DNA of 64,000 bases, taken from NCBI RefSeq assembly GCF_029784135.1, contig NC_073745.1, positions 237,555,664 to 237,619,663 of the forward strand, written 5' to 3'. A program made the position numbers and the translations under genes. Positions within the stretch are counted from its first letter, which is position 1. Each line of letters starts with the position of its first letter. The notes beneath the pieces were generated by a model. It searched no databases. It was given only the letters and a program-made list of their open reading frames with translations, and was not told the origin of the DNA. Origin of the DNA: Toxorhynchites rutilus septentrionalis (lineage: Eukaryota > Arthropoda > Insecta > Diptera > Culicidae). Shown here piece by piece: positions 54,369-64,000 of the stretch.

Positions 54369-55903
54369 TTTTTTTTTTAAATTCGTTTATTTTTACAGGC
54401 TCAGTTACATAAGTTTAAAGGAGCCGAAGTCTTAAATATATTTTTAAAACTATATATATGAACAATTTTCATAAATCTATGGTTAGTAATGTGGGAAACC
54501 GATTACTCGCGGTGCACTCGAGATTAGAAGGGTGACATATTTTTCTCAGGAAAAGGATGGGGTATAAGGAAATTATTACAATGTTGATAATCACACACAC
54601 TCCATTCTTAAATCTATTCGTACATCTATTGTGAATTTACATTTCATTCTCCTGTTTATAGCAAGCGGACCAATTACAACACAAAGGAAGAAATGGAGGG
54701 TATAAGGATATAAGGATAATCACAAACGAACATCGATAGATTTAAGGAAAACATATATTTGGGACATGTAATCAAGGTCTAACCGAGCCAACACATCTCT
54801 CACCGGCACATTGGGCTGCCTTCCTCTAGCCCGAAGGGAGTTCTCTAAATTCGTTCTGGCAACAAGATACACCTCACACGACCAAACAACGTGTTCGATG
54901 TCGTGGTAACCTCGGCCACAAACGCAGATATTGCTGCCGGCCAGATTGAAACGAAAGAGTAGCGCGTCTAACGAACAGTGATTGGACATGAGTCGGGAGA
55001 AGGTGCGAATAAAGTCCCGACTCAAGTCCAGACTTTTGAACCATGGTTTGAGGCTAACCTTAGGGATAATCGAGTGAAGCCACCGGCCCAATTCACCTTC
55101 GTTCCATTTGCGTTGCCAGTTAGCGATGGTATTTTTACGGACTAAAGAGTAAAATTCATCGAAGGCGATTTGACGCTGATAAATATCGCCTTCAATCGCA
55201 CCTACCTTTGCTAATGAGTCAGCCCTCTCATTACCCGGAATTGAGCAATGAGAAGGGACCCACACAAAGGTAATGACATAACAGCGTCTGCATAAAGCAC
55301 TCAAAATTTCTCGTATTCTCTCAAGGAAGTACAGCGAGTGCTTTTCCGGCCTCACTGAACGGATAGCTTCGACGGAGCTAAGACTATCCGTTACAATGTA
55401 ATAGTGTTCAACAGGTCGTGAGGCGACGCTGTCCAGCTACCAATTCAGCAATATACACTGAGCAAGGAAACTGAAGACTATGGGAGGTGCTGAAAATTTT
55501 GTTGAACACTCCAAATCCTGTGAACTCGCTTATAGTGGACCCATCAGTAAAGTACATATTATCACAATTGATACCCCCATACTTTGCATCGAAGATCGTT
55601 GGAGCGATCCTCGATCGTTGATAATCTGAATATTCATGGATATCTTGCTTCATGGACAGATAAAAATGTACAGAGGAATTGATGTAGTCAGGAAAACAAA
55701 CACGGTTGGGAATATACGAAGAAGGATCAACCTGCATGGAGATGAATTCATGATATGGGCTCATGAATCCAGAGTGAGAATTTAGCTCGATCAGCTGCTC
55801 AAAATTTCCGATCACCAATGGGTTCATAACCTTACACCGGATGAGAAACCGAAGAGATAATAAATTGAAGCGATCTTTTAGTGGGAGTACGCCTGCCAAA
55901 ACC
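54369..55903 (-). mobile_element. RNase H-bearing LINE (I/LOA group), 5'-truncated, with 12-bp TSD
   Basis: It is flanked by a perfect direct repeat CTTAATACTCGT (54357-54368 and 55904-55915). The 3' end at 54369 is an A-tract on the minus strand preceded by the same tail as at 1-515. Only the RNase H and C-terminal part of the polyprotein is present. The intact duplication indicates a fairly young insertion. Confidence 0.88.
54720..55899 (-). pseudogene. LINE RNase H and C-terminal domain, one frameshift
   Basis: The first segment (55899-55408) ends in RNase H block 1 (YFTDGSTISEFTGFGVF) and the Glu block (CSVYIAELVA). After a small deletion near 55430-55440 the frame shifts and continues with the third acidic block (YYIVTDSLSSVEAI) and the VPSHCSIPGNERADSLAK block holding the last Asp. 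A Cys/His-rich end follows (CVCGRGYHDIEHVVWSC) and a stop at 54720. RNase H removes RNA from the hybrid during retrotransposition. Apart from the single shift all catalytic acids are present. Confidence 0.8.
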
Positions 55904-55998
55904 CTTAATACTCGTTACATGCATCAATTTTTTATTTTGTAGTGATCCTTTAATATTTCAGAATCAAATATTTGACTTCGATCAAACATGTACCTTCA

Positions 55999-57463
55999 GG
56001 CCATCTACACACTAGGCAACCTAAGTTGGAAAGCAACTTAACGAATATGTCAAATAAGATGAGAGCATGTGTAATCAAATGAGAGCATACACACTTGGCA
56101 ACTGGCAACTTAGGTCGGACCAACTTTTTCGATTCAACCTAGCATGTCGAGTCGCGCACGATTTTTATCGACAACTTTTTCGTTCAATTGCTGTTGACGT
56201 TTTGATTTCTCCGTTCATTGAATTTCAATATCTGTCAGTGGTGATGCAAAACAGTGTTTACAATATTGGCGCATCTGTTTCTATGAACGAACGAGATGTA
56301 AGTATTTTGCTACTATGGTTTAGTTTATATATAATATATATTCGTTTGACGTTAGGAAATGCCATCAATATGCAAGTTCTCTTGATATACCGTCCGGGAA
56401 GAGTGCTGAATTGGTCAAGGATGCGTATAATATTGGAGATTGAGCAAGAAGCACAGAATCCGCTGGATGTATTTTTTCCAAGTTAACAGCAATTGTTGCT
56501 GTCTGTTGTTATCAGCGAGCCGAAATAAGTATGTTAGGTAAATATGTCACCTTTAGCTTGATGCCGTCGGTTATAATAATGATTCAACAAATACCAACAG
56601 ATAGCCTAAGATTGGATAATTCTGGTCAGATTTCCCGGGAAACCGTTATCATCCCTGATTCTCGATTGTACCATGTGCGAAGGTGCGGTCTGCGAATATG
56701 TGACCCCTAGGAGAATTTTTCATATTTAGCGTTAGTGTATACATAAATCATTCTTTAGAAGAATTGTTGAAAAATTTTCTGTTTTCTTTATATAATTCTT
56801 TTCGGCTGTATTCTTGTTTCAATGATTTTTTTATGTTTGTAAATATTGTTTGCTGGTTTGTGGTATTACTCCAACGAAAAATAAATATATACATCCATTT
56901 TTTAGAAATATTTAGAATTTAGAAAAAAAGCAGAACCCAAAAGAAATTCTGAAATCTATTGTACACACGAAGGAATATTAACACAACGGTACATTTTTTA
57001 AATAAAAATGGTATTATTGTTTGATATATGAGATGAAACACCTTCGAAAAAAGTACATCCAGGAATGCCAGATAAGCAGATTTTTTTTCTGCTATAGTGT
57101 AAATTGTATTTCAAATGTGCCCTTTTGATTCTATTGTAGTTTTAAGAAGCCGCGTATGCATTCAATTTGATTCGATGATTTGTGAATTTAAGTTTTTATT
57201 TATTTTTTCTTTGCCTGGTGTCAAGAAAAAACCCAAGTAAAGTAGTTTTTTTCAAACCAATTTTTCATAATTTGCTCTCCGTATGATTTTTTCGGCAGTT
57301 AAATAAATGGCATCTCTGTCAGCGATTAGGCAGTTTATGATGACGGATGAAAACATAACGATTTCATCGCGTTTGAGTTATCTCAGTGTGCAGAGCTGAG
57401 TTGGAGATCTGATTGACATCGCAAACATAGATCGGGTTGCGGTTGCCTAATGTGTAGATGGCC
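55999..57463. mobile_element. DNA element of 1465 bp with 23-bp terminal repeats
   Basis: The ends start GGCCATCTACACA and run to GGCAACC. Left and right match at 22 of 23 positions in inverted orientation (55999-56021, 57441-57463). TCA precedes and TTA follows, possibly a 3-bp duplication that has mutated, which would fit a PIF/Harbinger-type element, but this is a guess. The interior frame at 56067-56486 is unrecognised. Confidence 0.65.
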
Positions 57464-60400
57464 TTACCCTCAACCAATCAATTCAACTTATATGCAGTAC
57501 TAGACTTGACATTGGTTGGAACTCTCAGGTTGGAACGGTTGGAGCCCTTTTGGAAAACCACAAAACTTAACGAAACTGTCATGCAAGAATTACGCAACTG
57601 TCAAATTCTTCATCGAAAACAGTTTCTCCCTCGTGTGACTGGTACTAATTTTGCTGCCGTTCATTCGCTAGTTCGGACACCGCCAGAGCTATTCGTATGT
57701 ATCGCGCGTAGAAACGAAACATCGTCGTATCGTACGTTTCATCCGAGTATCCATTACGTGATAAGCGAAGAAGGAAAATTTTGCTGGCCACAGAAATAAT
57801 CCCGTGGAACCTCATCTGGAAGGCAGCCAACACGAAAAAAAACCAGGCGAAGGAACGAAAACGTTCGGAAGCGGGATCTTCCGGAGAGAAACGAGGGCTG
57901 GAAAAAGGTAATTTGGCGAAAAGTAATCCTCCAAAGTTCGGAACGATTTGTGGCCACAAGTCTCGCTCTCGCACACTTGCTTGCGTTTTTTCTGTGTGTT
58001 TTTTTCTCAGCCCTTTCCGATTTCGAGCTTAGTACACCGTATAGTAGACCACTTGTGGGAGGGAGCCAGAGAATGTAGTCTCATGACAGCGCAGAATATG
58101 GTTTATTGGGTTTTTATGAGGCTGTCGTACGAGTGGAAGGAAGATGGAAGAGGCGCGCGGTTGATCGGCGAGGCAACGAAGGTGTTATGCAAAAGCAAGA
58201 ACTTTTGCTTGCAACGCAGGAAAGCTTTGGTATTTGCTTGTTCTGCTCGTCAATTGGAACGGGGAGAAAGTTGACATTGCTGCTGTTAGTTTTCACCGTG
58301 TTTGCAATCGAGTAAAAAATCTGCTTATGTTTACAGTTTTCTAATGATGATAGGCTCAAGCCTCCGCCTGGGAAATTTCGCAGAATGTGATTTTTGCTTC
58401 GAATGTTTACAGTATTCTTTGTGCGCTGCAAAAACAAAAACATTTGTCAACTGAAGTCAAGACGAGTATCAGCTTTTTTTAGGCATTCGAATGAACGACG
58501 TTTCAATCAGTTGTATAGATTACACAATATAAACAGACTACTGTACTTAAAGGAAGTGGCAAGTATCAGTTGCTACCTGTGATGTTGACAAATATTCTGT
58601 AGCACGTGCTGCAGAATTTTGCTGACCGGTCGATTGGTTTTGAATGGATGTGGTTCTTGACAATATGAATGTTTTTATTTGACCCTGACACTGAATTTTA
58701 CGTGTACTTGCATTTGACAACATTAAACAATCATTCATAAGTAACAAAACAATGTTGAGCTTGTTTAGAATTGAACTCAGCAACATCTGTTTGAGGAATT
58801 TTTAGAAAAAGTTGTGTACAGTTTACAGAAGTTTACATTGTCAGACACACTGGAAGCCTGAAAAAATACGCTCAATTAAAACAACATTAATTCATATCAC
58901 TGCGCATCGAGAGAGGTTCTAAGGCATACAACAGTCCCAAAAAGGGACGTATACTAGTTTTTTTTGTTATAACTCTATCAGAGTCCGTAATATTTTTAGT
59001 TTTTATGAAGTTTCAAAGAAGAAAACTGTAACACGGAAGGTAAAGACTGCAACCTTCGAGAGTTGAGAATGTAATCAGTCATAACATCTAAAGTGCAGTT
59101 AACAGAAGAAAGCGATGAGTATGGAACCACCAGAGGCTCTGTATCTTAAGACGACGAAGCATCTATAAGGAAGTTTTATTAACATCACCGTATAAACTTT
59201 CATGATAAACATATCGACTGAACGAATTGGGGATCTTTGAGGCGCTTACATTAGTTTCGCAAAGAATACATCGAGATGTACGGCGACTTAGCTCTGTCGG
59301 AAATAATATACGTAAAAGTATATTAAAACAAAAATAGATGTGAAAAGTGACGCTATGGAGAATACTTTGGACGGCGTGTTCTCTGCGATTTGTTCGGATA
59401 AAAGCTACGAATTCTAGAAAGGCACCATGAGATTTTATATAAAATAAACTCGTAGAACCTTGTTTCCGAAAGAGCTTTTTGAAGGTGCGTCACTTATTAA
59501 TGGTTTATTGAATGTGGAAGTATGGATTGAAAACAAACAGTCAACTTTAAATCCAGTTTCAAATTCTATTAAACTTTAATCGAAGCGCCCCAAATTATGA
59601 AATTGGGAGGATGGCTATGAGCGTTTTTAATGTAGAACCGATTTCTTAATCTTAACTATTTGGGGCAAGAGGCCTTTTTTTCCAGAATGAAATGACACCA
59701 TCGACACCCCATAACCAAATTTAATTAAAGATTTTATCTTTATCTTATTCATACAAAATACTTATCAAATCAAAACTTTGTGGTTGGTCAAACTTAAGCT
59801 TTGTAAACATGATATCCTTTTCTATTCAATAAATAGCCATAAAACTCAGAAAATATCAAGTGTAATTAATAATTAACAATACAAATTTCAACAATAATAC
59901 ATTCCATTCAAATATTAGTCATTCATATAACGTCTTCGTTCACGTAACATATCTTATATCTTGTCGACCCCTGAGAGACTGATATTGACCCCAAGGGGTC
60001 GGTTTTAACCACTTTGAGAATCCCTGATGTAGAAGATCCCATGAGCATTTCAAGGATGACAGCCAACTTGTTGTGATGAATTACTCCTAGAGTCAACATG
60101 TTTGCCTGTAGATGTTAGTTACAGTCGTAAATACCATTAAGGCTATGCCTGAATTTAACGATAACAGGGTGTCGACTACCTTGACAAACCTTGAAAATCA
60201 GGGAATTTCGTCATCAACGTGGGAAAAATGCAATTCTGCAGATCAGAATTTTTATTATTGCAGTATTTAAATAGTTAATGGTACCAAAACAATTGTAAAC
60301 AATTTTTTTTACTAGTTTGACTGTCACTTATGCAATCAGTACCTGCAGTCGACTTCAACCAATTTCCTTTCTTTTTCCCTTCGAAAACGATCGATAAATT

Positions 60401-61639
60401 CATGCTTGAAAACCATACTATCATAGCTCCTGTGAAAATACCTGTGGTGTCTGGAAGTAGTTATGTGTCACAAATCACTCCGCACTGCTTAAAAAGACAT
60501 GCTTGTATTGAGAAGAACATTTCATGACAGCCATGAAAATTTCATGAAAGCTAAGAAAGTCTAACTAAGTGAACTTTATAATGATGTTTGGCATTGCCCC
60601 GTATACTAAATCTGAGCCCAATGAAACATTCCATAATACAAACAAGAATACAAAGCAGTTGCAGATGGATTTGAGTATCAGATTATGGGATGAAGAGTAG
60701 AAGGAGGTGGCCAATCGTTGCGTGACGTCAAAATTCTTGGGACGTTCTCAAGTATCAGATGAACATGCAACTTTTAAAGAAAGCCTGGGAAATATATCTT
60801 CAAATTAACATCTTCTGGTGTCGAGGAATGGCACTAACTTGAATTGGTCATTTTAGGCGACTTTCGAAATAGACAAGAAAAGTCTTGGATTTGGATACTT
60901 TCTCATTGTATATTTTATACGGTGCATACAAGAATGGTTGGGTTCAAAAAACTCGATAAACAAATACCGCAATTTCTTCTGGGATGTGATGCACTGGTTT
61001 TAAAGCTTATGAAGCGTTAATGTATCCTTCGATGAAAGTTGTATTTTCTCTTGATCCTTCCGTCATTGATTACTAGCAACAAATTGCTAGAAGACGATTC
61101 GACTTACACTGAAACAATATTGCTAGCAACAAAAGCAACAAGTTTGCTCTCTGTGATCAGAAAAATGAATGAAAAACATACAGAAGGAAGCCGAAAGATT
61201 GCAAGAAAAATCGTTTCGTTAAAATCATAAAAGTTCCGTGAAATTGATCCGAATCAAAATGAAAATGACTCGTTTTGTTTTAGTGTTTAAGGATCCTTCA
61301 AGTTAACTTTAAACTGTGTCAATAAATCTAAGTTCACAAATTTCATTGTTTTAGCTAATCAAATGTTTTAAGAGCTACAGCTACATAATTAGTAGAAAAT
61401 TTGACTAGTCCACATTTGGAAATTTTCTGAAAAATCACTTTGAAATCAGGGAATTTCTGAATAAAACAAAAACGGCTCGGACGATTTCTTCTTCTAGTTC
61501 TGCACTTTCCAACATATTTGGCGATCCATTTTTATTTATGTAAATAAAAGATATAAGAGTGCGTTTTTTCATCTGAAAATCCGTTTTCACGTTCGAACAA
61601 AAATCAATTTCGTTAGCGCGAAAATTTTCAGTTTATAGA
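57464..61639. other. Long stretch without supported gene
   Basis: 57640-58030 is richer in G+C and CpG than its surroundings and ends near a donor-like AAAAAG-GTAATT at 57907, so a promoter or 5' non-coding exon is conceivable. The rest is AT-rich with only short unsupported frames. 61440-61635 is a decayed copy of 35070-35220. Confidence 0.35.
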
Positions 61640-61980
61640 CCGGGGGTGATGATCAAGACCGGCACGTTATTGGGAATGGGAATTGCTAATGCTCAATAAT
61701 AACCGAATATTTTTGGCCCGAATTGGATTATATGGACTTGGACAATATGTGGTTTCAACAGGACGGCGCCACAAGCCGCACAGCCAATTCAACAATCGAT
61801 TTATTGAAAACCAAGTTTGATCTCAAGTGTTATCTCACGAAATGGCCTAGTCAACTGGTCGACTCGGTCGTGTGATTTGACGACGTTAGTCTATTTCCTG
61901 TAGGGCTACGTCAAATCTATGGTCTATGCCAACACTTCGACGGAGCACACTGCCGCATTGAATATTCTAAAATATAGAGA
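61640..61980 (+). pseudogene. Mariner-superfamily transposase fossil
   Basis: The plus frame has LDNMWFQQDGATSRTANSTI, the second-Asp block and its neighbourhood, followed by a decayed WP..S.LVDSV region where the third catalytic residue would be. It is related to, but clearly distinct from, the DD41D copies. Terminal repeats not found. Confidence 0.65.
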
Positions 61981-61998
61981 CGAATGAACTCTCACAGT

Positions 61999-62520
61999 TT
62001 AAAGTCTCTTTAATTCAAAACCTAACCTAACCTTCTGAAATATCTGCGTTTCAATAATTTGTTGTTTGACTACTGATTCCTCCAGCACAATCTTCTCCAT
62101 CTTGTGATTTTGTCGTTTTTGTTCACTCAAAAGTTCTTTGAGTATGGCATCCACGGAAAGAACCGCTCGGGCTGATTGACGTTGATAATGAACCGTATCA
62201 TTCAAATTCTTGTTGACTTATTTAACAGGGATTGCACATTGGTGTAAAATTTCTGTTGTTGCTCGACTTGCAGCTCTAACAGTTTAATGGTAAAAGGTCT
62301 GGGTCTTTCCGGAAACGATCAAATTTTCCTTGTCCGCATCTTGAGGTGCTCCCGAAGGTGGTCCACGGTCGCAAGTAACCCAGTTACTGTCTGCACCTCC
62401 AGCTCGAACGAATTGACCATTTCATTTGGCCATGCACCTGTCGCCCTTTGCTCCCGTTTTTTGTGAGCGTGTTTTCGCTTCAATCCGGACTTGTAGTCCG
62501 TCCAGACCTACACAGAAAAC
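61999..62520 (-). pseudogene. Myb/SANT-like (zeste/MADF type) DNA-binding protein pseudogene
   Basis: After an acceptor-like TTTTCTGTGTAG the minus strand reads VWTDYKSGLKRKHAHKKREQ then RATGAWPNEM. This pattern (W.D.K...K.K.A.....TG.GP) is the third helix and linker of Myb/SANT-like domains found in zeste-type regulators and in the accessory protein of Harbinger transposons. Frameshifts and a stop follow (near 62330 and 62280). Then a coiled-coil-like tail, open at 62205-61999 (LKELLSEQKRQNHKMEKIVL). The upstream exon is not found. Confidence 0.5.
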
Positions 62521-62547
62521 CAGAGCAAAAATAAGTCTATATATGTA

Positions 62548-62880
62548 TTAGGTTGGGGAAAAAGTAATCCATTATTTTCTCGGTAGTTGGTTTTAGTGAT
62601 AGATATCTCACGTAATATCGTAATATATTATTTTTCTTTGAATTTTTTGGTTTAATTTTTCTTTAAATTAAAAAAATAGTTCAATACGCTGAATTCAGAT
62701 CTCTACAGTCAACAAATGGACCGTTTGAAGCAAGCAATTCAGCGGAAACGTCCAGAATTGGACAACAGAAGAGGTTTTGTGTTCATTCAAGACAGTGCAA
62801 GGCAAGGTGAAGCATATAAATGAATTTCACTCAAAAATGATGGATTACATTTTCGGATTAATTTTAGTATATACCTTTTT
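62548..62880 (+). mobile_element. Internally deleted DD34D mariner
   Basis: Begins with the mariner-type repeat TTAGGTTGGGGAAAAAGTAA and a 5' region resembling that at 24250-24300. It jumps to a transposase segment, MDRLKQAIQRKRPELDNRRG then FVFIQDSAR, the block around the second catalytic residue. A decayed GATGGATTAC near 62840 may be the other end. Confidence 0.55.
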
Positions 62881-63289
62881 CCATCCAGTTGAATCGGCGG
62901 TCCAAAACTATTGACCTTTGTTGTCAGATTATGTCAGAAGGGTCCAGATTTACCTCGGGAGAAACCTTTGGCTATGTCCGCCCCTGGTCCAGAAGCAGCA
63001 GCATAGGTTTGACGTTTGGTGTGATTCGAATGAAAGATGTTCGAAAACAAAACAGCTCGAACGAAAGATTCTCGAATTCCAAAACAACTCGAACAAAACA
63101 GGGAATGGAATTTGCCAGATTTTTTTTTTTGAAATATGAATGGCATACTCGGCAGAAACATAAAATGTAATGGAAAAAATTGCGTGAAATTTGAGGGTTT
63201 ATTTAGCATTACTATGGTAGATTATGCTTTAGATTAGATTTTGTAAGATTTATTTTCAATAAACATCGTTTAGTACAAAATCTAATCTA

Positions 63290-63310
63290 TTTAACCCCTT
63301 CCCGCATTAA
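63290..63310 (+). mobile_element. Solitary end of a TTAA MITE
   Basis: TTAACCCCTTCCCGCATT matches the terminus of 45303-45422. No second end was found in the remaining 700 bp. Confidence 0.35.
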
Positions 63311-63805
63311 AATTAACCATTAGATGGTGGTTATACCTGCAACATTATATGGAATTCATTTAGTGTAAATTATGAAAGTGGTTTAAGTCAAAAATGAAAT
63401 GAAAGAAAATCTAATTTCCATCATTTATGAATTTAACATAAAGATTTTGAATCCCAAATTCTACGGACTTCAGTTCATCAGCGATTGATAAAAATCGGCG
63501 GTCTAGAAATCAAGAAATGATAAGTCGGAAGTGTCGGTTTGCACTTTTTTTAGGGACTTTTAAAATTTCTGTAGAGCGATGAATTAGTACTCTGAATGCT
63601 GAAACACCTGTAACTGATAGGCGTAGAAAGATGATTTTTGAAAAAATAGATGAAATTAAGATGAAAGTTGTATGAAAAACATATAAACTTTTTTGAACTT
63701 TGAACTTTCCCATCATATGAGAGCCACTACACTAGAGCTCGTCTCGTTACTGTTACTGTTACTAATTTAAATCGTACACATTTATTTCAATAGAAAATAA
63801 ATTTG

Positions 63806-63997
63806 TTATCTCTCAACTTCCGGGGCAAAAGGAGCCATTATTACCGGGGTAAAAATGCCATAGTCGTAACCTCGAATTCGATCTGTCAAACGCAAAGTGT
63901 AATCGTGGTTGTGTTGGTAGTGGTCATGGTTTGTAAATATGAACGGATTTCGTTCCAAAACCAGTGGCAGATGGAAACTATGGTTGTTGCCGTACAT
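63806..63997 (-). CDS. Possible 63-aa frame or last exon at the window edge
   Basis: MYGNNHSFHLPLVLERNPFI continues through a His/Tyr/Asp-rich stretch to a stop at 63808-63806, with AATAAA about 20 nt beyond (63786-63781). The composition looks like coding sequence and the poly(A) signal is well placed. An in-frame TGA directly precedes the ATG, so either this is a complete small frame or a terminal exon spliced in at an internal AG such as the one ending ACAACCATAG. The product is not recognised. Confidence 0.3.
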   Translation of the reverse strand: MYGNNHSFHLPLVLERNPFIFTNHDHYQHNHDYTLRLTDRIRGYDYGIFTPVIMAPFAPEVER

Positions 63998-64000
63998 TCA

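Noticed and set aside
57458..57799. 113-codon frame starting ATGGCCTTACCC
   Set aside because: It begins inside the right terminal repeat of the element at 55999-57463 and shows no domain, splice site or conserved composition.

Overview
The window looks like nuclear DNA of an insect, most probably a culicid mosquito. It is AT-rich, genes have both very short (57-70 nt) and very long introns, and most of the space is filled by transposable elements of kinds common in mosquitoes (DD41D and ITmD37E-like mariners, TTAA-flanked MITEs, RTE-, CR1/L2- and RNase H-bearing LINEs, tRNA-derived SINEs). No prokaryotic signals or CRISPR arrays were seen. All gene models were spliced by eye from GT..AG sites and reading-frame phase.

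Four host genes can be assembled. (1) A plus-strand gene at 15836-31731 encodes an 873-residue adaptor-like protein with two SH3 domains in four coding exons; its 4.6-8.4 kb introns carry many repeats, including an apparently intact DD41D mariner at 28965-30279. (2) A plus-strand gene at 32293-40346 encodes a 207-residue protein resembling the C20orf85/LLC1 (CIMIP1) ciliary microtubule inner protein family. (3) The minus-strand gene for nucleoporin Nup54 runs from 53049 to 40461 in four coding exons, convergent with gene 2. (4) A small single-pass membrane protein gene at 51830-52414 lies on the opposite strand inside the 8.9 kb first intron of Nup54. A possible fifth reading frame touches the right edge.

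Layout. 1-520: tandem 3' tails of an RNase H-type LINE. 2.0-5.3 kb: a four-layer nest, with a DD41D mariner in an older mariner, in a LINE, in a TTAA MITE. 5.3-15.8 kb: repeat-rich with no convincing gene (MITE, mariner-superfamily fossils, an RTE tail, a SINE fragment). 15.8-31.7 kb: the SH3 gene. 32.3-40.3 kb: the LLC1-like gene, whose 7.4 kb second intron holds a near-perfect 121-nt hairpin, tandem dispersed repeats, LINE and mariner fossils and a histone H3 pseudogene that keeps its promoter and a decayed 3' stem-loop. 40.5-53.0 kb: Nup54, whose second intron has been enlarged from about 65 nt to 1.84 kb by a foldback element with arms of about 500 bp; its first intron carries two RTE copies and the nested gene. 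53.0-64.0 kb: intergenic, with a 5'-truncated LINE bearing a perfect 12-bp target duplication, a 1.5 kb TIR element, mariner fragments and a Myb/SANT-like pseudogene.

The most interesting candidates are the Nup54 foldback, a long transcribed hairpin next to a splice donor; the recently active DD41D mariner with its deleted sibling; the opposite-strand nested membrane gene; the possible overlapping 3' ends of the LLC1-like gene and Nup54; and the H3 pseudogene.
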